This document shows positions 59,953-64,000 of a stretch of 64,000 nucleotides of DNA, one piece after another. Location of the stretch: NCBI RefSeq assembly GCF_000204925.1, contig NC_015435.1, forward strand, positions 248,001 through 312,000, written 5' to 3'. Within the stretch, counting starts at the first letter, position 1. The number at the start of each line of letters is the position of its first letter. A model generated the notes under the pieces. That model had not been told where the DNA came from, did no database searches, and saw only the letters and a program-made list of their open reading frames with translations. The translations under genes were made by a program, and so were the position numbers. This stretch comes from Metallosphaera cuprina Ar-4 (GTDB lineage Archaea; Thermoproteota; Thermoprotei_A; Sulfolobales; Sulfolobaceae).

Positions 59953-60906
59953 CTATCTTGTTAACTCCTTGTCTACGATCTTTCTTAATCCCGCCCTCAT
60001 GCCAACTATCCTCACCAAAATCTGACCCCTTCTAACTGGGAGAGAGATGTTACAACTTATTCCTTCCCCTCTCCCTAGCCTGTTGATCGTCTTAAAACCA
60101 GCCGTAATACCGTTGATCATGACATTTAGCGTTAGCTTATCTATGTCTACATCACCTTTATTGAACAACCTTATCTTAACTCCGTCATCTGTGAGCTCAG
60201 GAAAGGCGTCGAAGTCCAGAGACGGCGTACTTGCCTTGTAGGAATAGTGAAGTAAGATTTGAGTGATTGTCTTCTTATCTTGCCCAGAAAAGTTCATGAT
60301 CCTGATCGAACCCTCCGCCTCGGTATCTATCTCCTCACATTCGTGGCTGACCTCTATTAAGTCCTCGACGCTCTTCCCGTTCATGACCTTCACTTTCCCT
60401 CTGGAGATGTTCCTTATGATAACGTAGTTTTTACCCATTGAGCTCAATTCTACCACATCTCCAGGCCTTAACTGCTGCAAGCCTGCCATTAACGAATATT
60501 TAGAGTAGAAACCAGGAGATCTAACTATTAATGTAGCGTTTGCCAATCTGACCGTAAGTGGGCGTGCACCATTATAGTTTATGGTCAGCTCATTTTTCCC
60601 ACTTACCATAAGGTGAGTAACGTCAAATATATGAAAACTGAGTTGAGTGTCATCTATTAGATAATTTAAGTTAGGTTTAAATTCTTTCGTTAGAGAAAAA
60701 TTATTTAACCAAAGCCTCCATTTTATGTAATCTGCCGGAGATTCAGTTATGATAACCAGATAACCTTTGGCAGGTCTCTCATCTACGTGAAATGAGAAGA
60801 CGTAGTCCTTTTGTGACATACCTAGAGTGGCTGACTTGGTTGAACTCTGATAGTCGAGGTAGCCGTCTATTTCGCCCTCGTCGAACCGTGTGAAATTCAC
60901 TGACAT
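59953..60906 (-). CDS. Beta-rich protein, unknown
   Basis: A 317-residue protein I do not recognise. It is strand-rich throughout; YLVIITESP, FHIFDVTHLMVSGKNELTI and LANATLIVRSP look like jelly-roll strands, and residues about 230-310 (VKIRLFNKGDVDIDKLTLNVMINGI) resemble a CARDB/Ig-like domain. There is no signal peptide, yet the look is of a surface or carbohydrate-binding protein. Two cysteines. Monocistronic, divergent from the permuted GTPase gene across 34 bases. Confidence 0.6.
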   Translation of the reverse strand: MSVNFTRFDEGEIDGYLDYQSSTKSATLGMSQKDYVFSFHVDERPAKGYLVIITESPADYIKWRLWLNNFSLTKEFKPNLNYLIDDTQLSFHIFDVTHLMVSGKNELTINYNGARPLTVRLANATLIVRSPGFYSKYSLMAGLQQLRPGDVVELSSMGKNYVIIRNISRGKVKVMNGKSVEDLIEVSHECEEIDTEAEGSIRIMNFSGQDKKTITQILLHYSYKASTPSLDFDAFPELTDDGVKIRLFNKGDVDIDKLTLNVMINGITAGFKTINRLGRGEGISCNISLPVRRGQILVRIVGMRAGLRKIVDKELTR

Positions 60907-60940
60907 ATCCTATTAATAAGGAATATCCAAAATAAAGCAA

Positions 60941-61738
60941 ATGCTGTATATACTAAAGTCAGTCATATCGAAATCTGACCTTATCTTGGAGGTTTTAGAC
61001 TCTAGAGAGCCTGATCTCACAAGATCTGATTACGTTGAGAGGAAAGTCCTGTCATCTAAGAAGTCTCTCCTGATAGTTATAAATAAGGCTGATCTTATTC
61101 CTCTAGAAGTCCTAAGGGCTTGGAAAGAACACTTTCTAAGCCAAGGTCTTAACTCAGTGTTCGTCTCCTCTAGACTTCACCAGGGTACCAAGGTTCTTAG
61201 GGACTCGATAAAAGAGTTATTGAGAGGAAACGAAGGTATAGTTGGGGTTGTTGGATATCCAAAGACTGGTAAATCCTCTGTTATAAACGCACTTAAGGGT
61301 AGACATGTGGCTACAACTTCCTCTATTCCCTTAAGCAAAGGGTTCACTAAGTCCATACAACTAATAAAGATCGACTCAAAGATCTACGCTATAGATACCC
61401 CTGGTGTTATCCCACCCAGTGGCGATCCACTAGAGAAGGCGTTACGTGGTAGTAAGCCTGAAGATCTTGAAGACCCGGTAAGAGTAGCTTTAAAATTAAT
61501 TGAAAGAATTGAAAGTTTCTGTCCTGGGACGTTAGCTAAAACGTATAAGATAAGATTCGTAACTCCATTGGATTTACTCAGCAACATAGCGTTGAGGAGA
61601 GGTTGGATCTATAAGAAGGATAGAGAGCCCAATTTGGATCAAGCTGCAGTTCAACTTATAAGGGACTATCATGAAGGTAAGATAATGTATTATACCATTC
61701 CTACGGGGTTTAAACATGATAAAACTTGTGATATTTGA
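60941..61738 (+). CDS. Circularly permuted GTPase (YlqF/YawG-like)
   Basis: A 265-residue GTPase with motifs in permuted order: G4 NKAD (residues 48-51), G5-like VSSRL, then G1 GYPKTGKSS (105-113), the G2 region [11 protein letters not shown] and G3 DTPG (152-155). The order G4-G5-G1-G2-G3 marks the YlqF/RbgA group, which acts in ribosome assembly. The C-terminal part is short and helical with basic residues. It overlaps the HAD gene by 23 bases. Confidence 0.88.
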   Translation: MLYILKSVISKSDLILEVLDSREPDLTRSDYVERKVLSSKKSLLIVINKADLIPLEVLRAWKEHFLSQGLNSVFVSSRLHQGTKVLRDSIKELLRGNEGIVGVVGYPKTGKSSVINALKGRHVATTSSIPLSKGFTKSIQLIKIDSKIYAIDTPGVIPPSGDPLEKALRGSKPEDLEDPVRVALKLIERIESFCPGTLAKTYKIRFVTPLDLLSNIALRRGWIYKKDREPNLDQAAVQLIRDYHEGKIMYYTIPTGFKHDKTCDI

Positions 61739-62195
61739 CGCCGACAAAACTGTTTGGGACCATTATAATATCTCAGAGTTTGAGGCTCCGTTAAAGTTGG
61801 TTGACGAAAACGTACTTCAGGATAGCCTAGGGAGGACTCTTAAATTATTTCCTAACGTTAGGAAAACGCTCGAGAAATTGAAAGAGAGGGGAGTAAAGAT
61901 AGGTATGGCAACCTGGAACTTCCCGGAGAAGACTAAAGCCGTACTTGAAACCTTAGGGCTGGATAAATATTTCGATGTAGTTATCTCTAGAGATTTCCCA
62001 TTTAAATTCATTATGATAAGTGAAATTATAAAGAGGTTAAGAGAACAAGGTATGTCAGTAAAACCTGAGGAAATCCTTTTCGTAGACGATAGGAGGGCCC
62101 ATTTTGGAAACGTCTGGCTGTATTTGGGCAACATAAATTGTCTAGAGATGTGGAAAGACGTAAACGATCACATGGAATTGATATCTAAACTCTAA
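61716..62195 (+). CDS. HAD-family magnesium-dependent phosphatase (MDP-1 type)
   Basis: A 159-residue HAD phosphatase. The nucleophile motif is [10 protein letters not shown] (D8, D10); motif II ATWN; the lysine and acid region DFPFKFIMI, and [12 protein letters not shown] (motif IV). There is no large cap, as in MDP-1, which acts on phosphotyrosine and sugar phosphates. The substrate in archaea is unknown. It overlaps the GTPase gene by 23 bases. Confidence 0.85.
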   Translation: MIKLVIFDADKTVWDHYNISEFEAPLKLVDENVLQDSLGRTLKLFPNVRKTLEKLKERGVKIGMATWNFPEKTKAVLETLGLDKYFDVVISRDFPFKFIMISEIIKRLREQGMSVKPEEILFVDDRRAHFGNVWLYLGNINCLEMWKDVNDHMELISKL

Positions 62196-62405
62196 AAGTG
62201 ATATATGTGAACAATTGTCAAATAAGGAAAATCTAATCTTGTTAAAGTTAAAACACTATAATAAAGTTTAAAAACTGCAGCTCATTGCTATAATGACGTG
62301 ATAAGGATGATCGGTGGTTATACCCTCCAAGTCTGAAAATGTTTTCAAAGGTAAGTCGTTCTTTACGTCAGTATGTTTGGTTTACTACGTTAAAGGTGGT
62401 TTGAA
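62196..62405 (+). promoter_or_regulatory. ilvB promoter and leader with tandem mini-ORFs
   Basis: TATA-like TTTAAAAA at 62267-62274 predicts transcription from about 62293, giving a leader of about 110 bases, unlike the leaderless norm. The leader holds three tiny ORFs in a row: ATG ACG TGA (62293-62301); MIGGYTLQV (62307-62336); and a 21-residue ORF (62339-62404) that ends YVWFTTLKVV one base before the ilvB ATG. A Shine-Dalgarno-like GGTGGT (62395-62400) lies inside the last of them and serves ilvB. Branched-chain codons near the end suggest a sensing leader; this is inference. Confidence 0.5.
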
Positions 62406-64000
62406 ATGCCTACTGGATCAAGATTAGTAATCGATTCTCTAAAGAGAGAAGGTGTTAAGGTAATTTTTGGGATACCTGGTCTGACTAATATGCCTCTATA
62501 CGATGCGTTCTTGGAAGATTTACAGAACGAAGAGCTTAGACACGTATTGATGAGGCACGAACAGGCTGCAGTACATGCAGCAGATGGATTCGCAAGAGCC
62601 TCTGGGAAGCCTGGAGTTTGTACTGCGACCTCAGGACCCGGTGCAACTAACCTTGTTACAGGAATGGTAACTGCTTACTGGGACAGTTCTCCCGTTGTAG
62701 CCATAACTGGACAAGTCGTTAGATCAGTGATAGGAAAGATGGCCTTTCAGGAGGCCGATACGCCTGGTATTTTCGCTAATGCAGCCAAATACGTAGTTCA
62801 GTTAAAGAACATATACGAGATCCCTATATGGATTAAAAACGCCTTTTACATAGCCACTACCGGAAGGCCCGGGCCTGTAGTGGTTGATATCCCCAGGGAC
62901 ATACAGCTCGAGAAATTAGATGACGTGAAATGGCCAGAGGAGCCTATGGTGAGAGGATACAAGCCCTTCAGGACTATAATAGACCCCGTTAAGATAAAGA
63001 AGGCGGCTGAGATTTTAGTTGAGGCCGAGAGACCGATAATATTGGCCGGAACTGGAGCGGTTTGGTCTAACGCCACTCCTGAGATTCTAGAGTTATCTGA
63101 GCTATTGGCCGTTCCGATGGTTTCTACCTTACCCGGAAAGTCTGCAATACCGCACGATCATCCTCTCTTCCTAGGAGCTATGGGATACTACGGTAGAGCT
63201 GAGGCGTCGATGGCAGCTCTCGAGTCAGACGCAATGTTGGTGGTCGGAGCTAGACTGAGTGATAGGACTTTCACCTCATACGATGAAATGATCGAGACGA
63301 GAAAGAAGTTCATCATGATAAACATTGATCCTTCAGACTCTGAAAGGGCTTTCAAAGTTGACGTACCGTTATATGGCGATGCAAAAACACTAATGAGAGA
63401 GATAATAAGTGCGGTGAAGGAAATAGGCAAGAAAAAGGATAACTCAGCATGGGTTAAGAGGGTAAAGGAGCTCAGGGAATATTATGCTCAGTTCTACTAT
63501 CACGAAGAGAATGGTAAGCTTAAACCGTGGAAAATACTCAAGACAATAAGGAATTCGATTCCGAGAGATTCAATTGTGACTACAGGTGTAGGTCAGCATC
63601 AAATGTGGTCTGAAGTGTTCTGGGAGGTTTTAGAGCCTAGAACGTTCTTGTCCTCTACCGGTATGGGTACTATGGGCTTTGGCCTACCTGCAGCGATGGG
63701 AGCTAAAATGGCTAGACCTGATAAGGTCGTAGTCGATTTAGACGGTGATGGCTCGTTCCTTATGACAGCTAACAACTTAGCTACGGCGGTTGATGAACAC
63801 ATACCAGTCATCTCAGTTATCTTCGATAACAGGTCTTTAGGCTTGGTAAGGCAAGTCCAAGACCTTTTCCAAAGCAGAAGGGTCGTTGGGGTTGACTACG
63901 GTCCATCTCCCGACTTCGTGAAGTTCGCTGAGGCTTTCGGCGCGCTGGGATTCAATGCGACGAGCTACGACGAGATAGAGAGATCTATAAAGCTCGCAAT
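62406..64000 (+). CDS. ilvB: Acetolactate synthase large subunit, 5' part (cut by window edge)
   Basis: 531 codons are visible of a ThDP enzyme of about 560-590 residues. FGIPGLTNMPLYDAFL, the catalytic glutamate in LMRHEQAAVHAADGFARASGKPG, TSGPGATNLVTGM, VPMVSTLPGKSAIPHDHPLF, and GVGQHQMWS with FLSSTGMGTMGFGLPAAMGAK are AHAS features. The ThDP motif is DLDGDGSFLMTANNLATA. It condenses pyruvate (or 2-oxobutyrate) in valine, leucine and isoleucine synthesis. ATG 62406 follows an in-frame stop, so it is the only start. ilvN and ilvC would be expected just beyond the window. Confidence 0.94.
   Translation, partial: MPTGSRLVIDSLKREGVKVIFGIPGLTNMPLYDAFLEDLQNEELRHVLMRHEQAAVHAADGFARASGKPGVCTATSGPGATNLVTGMVTAYWDSSPVVAITGQVVRSVIGKMAFQEADTPGIFANAAKYVVQLKNIYEIPIWIKNAFYIATTGRPGPVVVDIPRDIQLEKLDDVKWPEEPMVRGYKPFRTIIDPVKIKKAAEILVEAERPIILAGTGAVWSNATPEILELSELLAVPMVSTLPGKSAIPHDHPLFLGAMGYYGRAEASMAALESDAMLVVGARLSDRTFTSYDEMIETRKKFIMINIDPSDSERAFKVDVPLYGDAKTLMREIISAVKEIGKKKDNSAWVKRVKELREYYAQFYYHEENGKLKPWKILKTIRNSIPRDSIVTTGVGQHQMWSEVFWEVLEPRTFLSSTGMGTMGFGLPAAMGAKMARPDKVVVDLDGDGSFLMTANNLATAVDEHIPVISVIFDNRSLGLVRQVQDLFQSRRVVGVDYGPSPDFVKFAEAFGALGFNATSYDEIERSIKLA

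Noticed and set aside
62298-62336. C-box-like GTGATAA and D-box CTGA in the ilvB leader as a guide RNA
   Set aside because: The C box is off consensus, no internal C'/D' pair is clear, and the segment is only 39 bases; the mini-ORF reading explains more.

Overview
The window is a dense stretch of a thermoacidophilic crenarchaeal chromosome (order Sulfolobales), most like Metallosphaera. Three lines support this. The 259-residue 3-hydroxypropionyl-CoA dehydratase (3106-3885) and the malonic semialdehyde reductase (8272-9219) closely match my memory of the Metallosphaera sedula enzymes of the 3-hydroxypropionate/4-hydroxybutyrate CO2-fixation cycle. The order CdvB3 - PhoU - JAMM-like - pyrF/pyrE - pyrB/I/K/C/D - two small ORFs - MarC - Lrp - Zn-ribbon - small ORF - GrsA (32-43 kb) matches the Sulfolobus acidocaldarius order that I recall. 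Many genes also have a TATA-like box about 25 bases before the start codon (leaderless transcripts), while operon-internal genes overlap by 1-30 bases. No species was confirmed by a search.

Layout. 1-10 kb: a TldD-type protein (cut by the window edge), NikR, homoserine dehydrogenase, heme O synthase, the two carbon-fixation enzymes, AmrS, a VIT-family transporter, a cupin, a translin-like protein and several unknowns. 10-18 kb: an arginine/carbamoyl-phosphate operon (argG-argH-carA-carB-argX, minus strand), preceded by a small ribbon-helix-helix regulator. 18-27 kb: a purine operon (purC-S-Q-L-F-F'-D-M, minus strand), in which F' is a PurF paralogue whose glutaminase site is gone. 27-32 kb: RNA-related genes (tRNA-binding protein, NOG1-type GTPase, QueE, Taw3), an orphan dihydrolipoamide-dehydrogenase-like flavoprotein and a winged-helix protein. 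32-43 kb: ESCRT-III protein CdvB3, PhoU-like regulator, divergent pyrimidine operons (pyrEF and pyrBIKCD), MarC, Lrp and the GDGT ring synthase GrsA. 43-52 kb: serS, a SufT-like gene and a complete nine-gene histidine operon (hisC-G-A-B-F-D-E-H-I). 52-64 kb: leuS, cobalamin adenosyltransferase, a TtuA/Ncs6-type tRNA thiolase, a pyruvoyl decarboxylase, a geranylgeranyl-reductase-like flavoprotein with no normal start codon, an archaeal lipid prenyltransferase, a circularly permuted GTPase, a HAD phosphatase, and acetolactate synthase (cut by the window edge).

The genes fit together around carbamoyl phosphate: CarAB feeds ArgX/ArgGH-linked arginine synthesis and PyrB-linked pyrimidine synthesis. 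PRPP is drawn on by the pur, pyrE and hisG steps. Lipid genes (prenyltransferase, reductase-like gene, GrsA) are scattered among them.

I see no CRISPR array, tRNA, rRNA or intact insertion sequence. The most notable items are the glutaminase-dead PurF paralogue that keeps its iron-sulfur ligands, the reductase ORF without AUG/GUG/UUG, a chain of tiny ORFs in the ilvB leader, a palindrome in the purC divergent promoter, and a small RHH regulator with its own palindrome ahead of the arginine operon.
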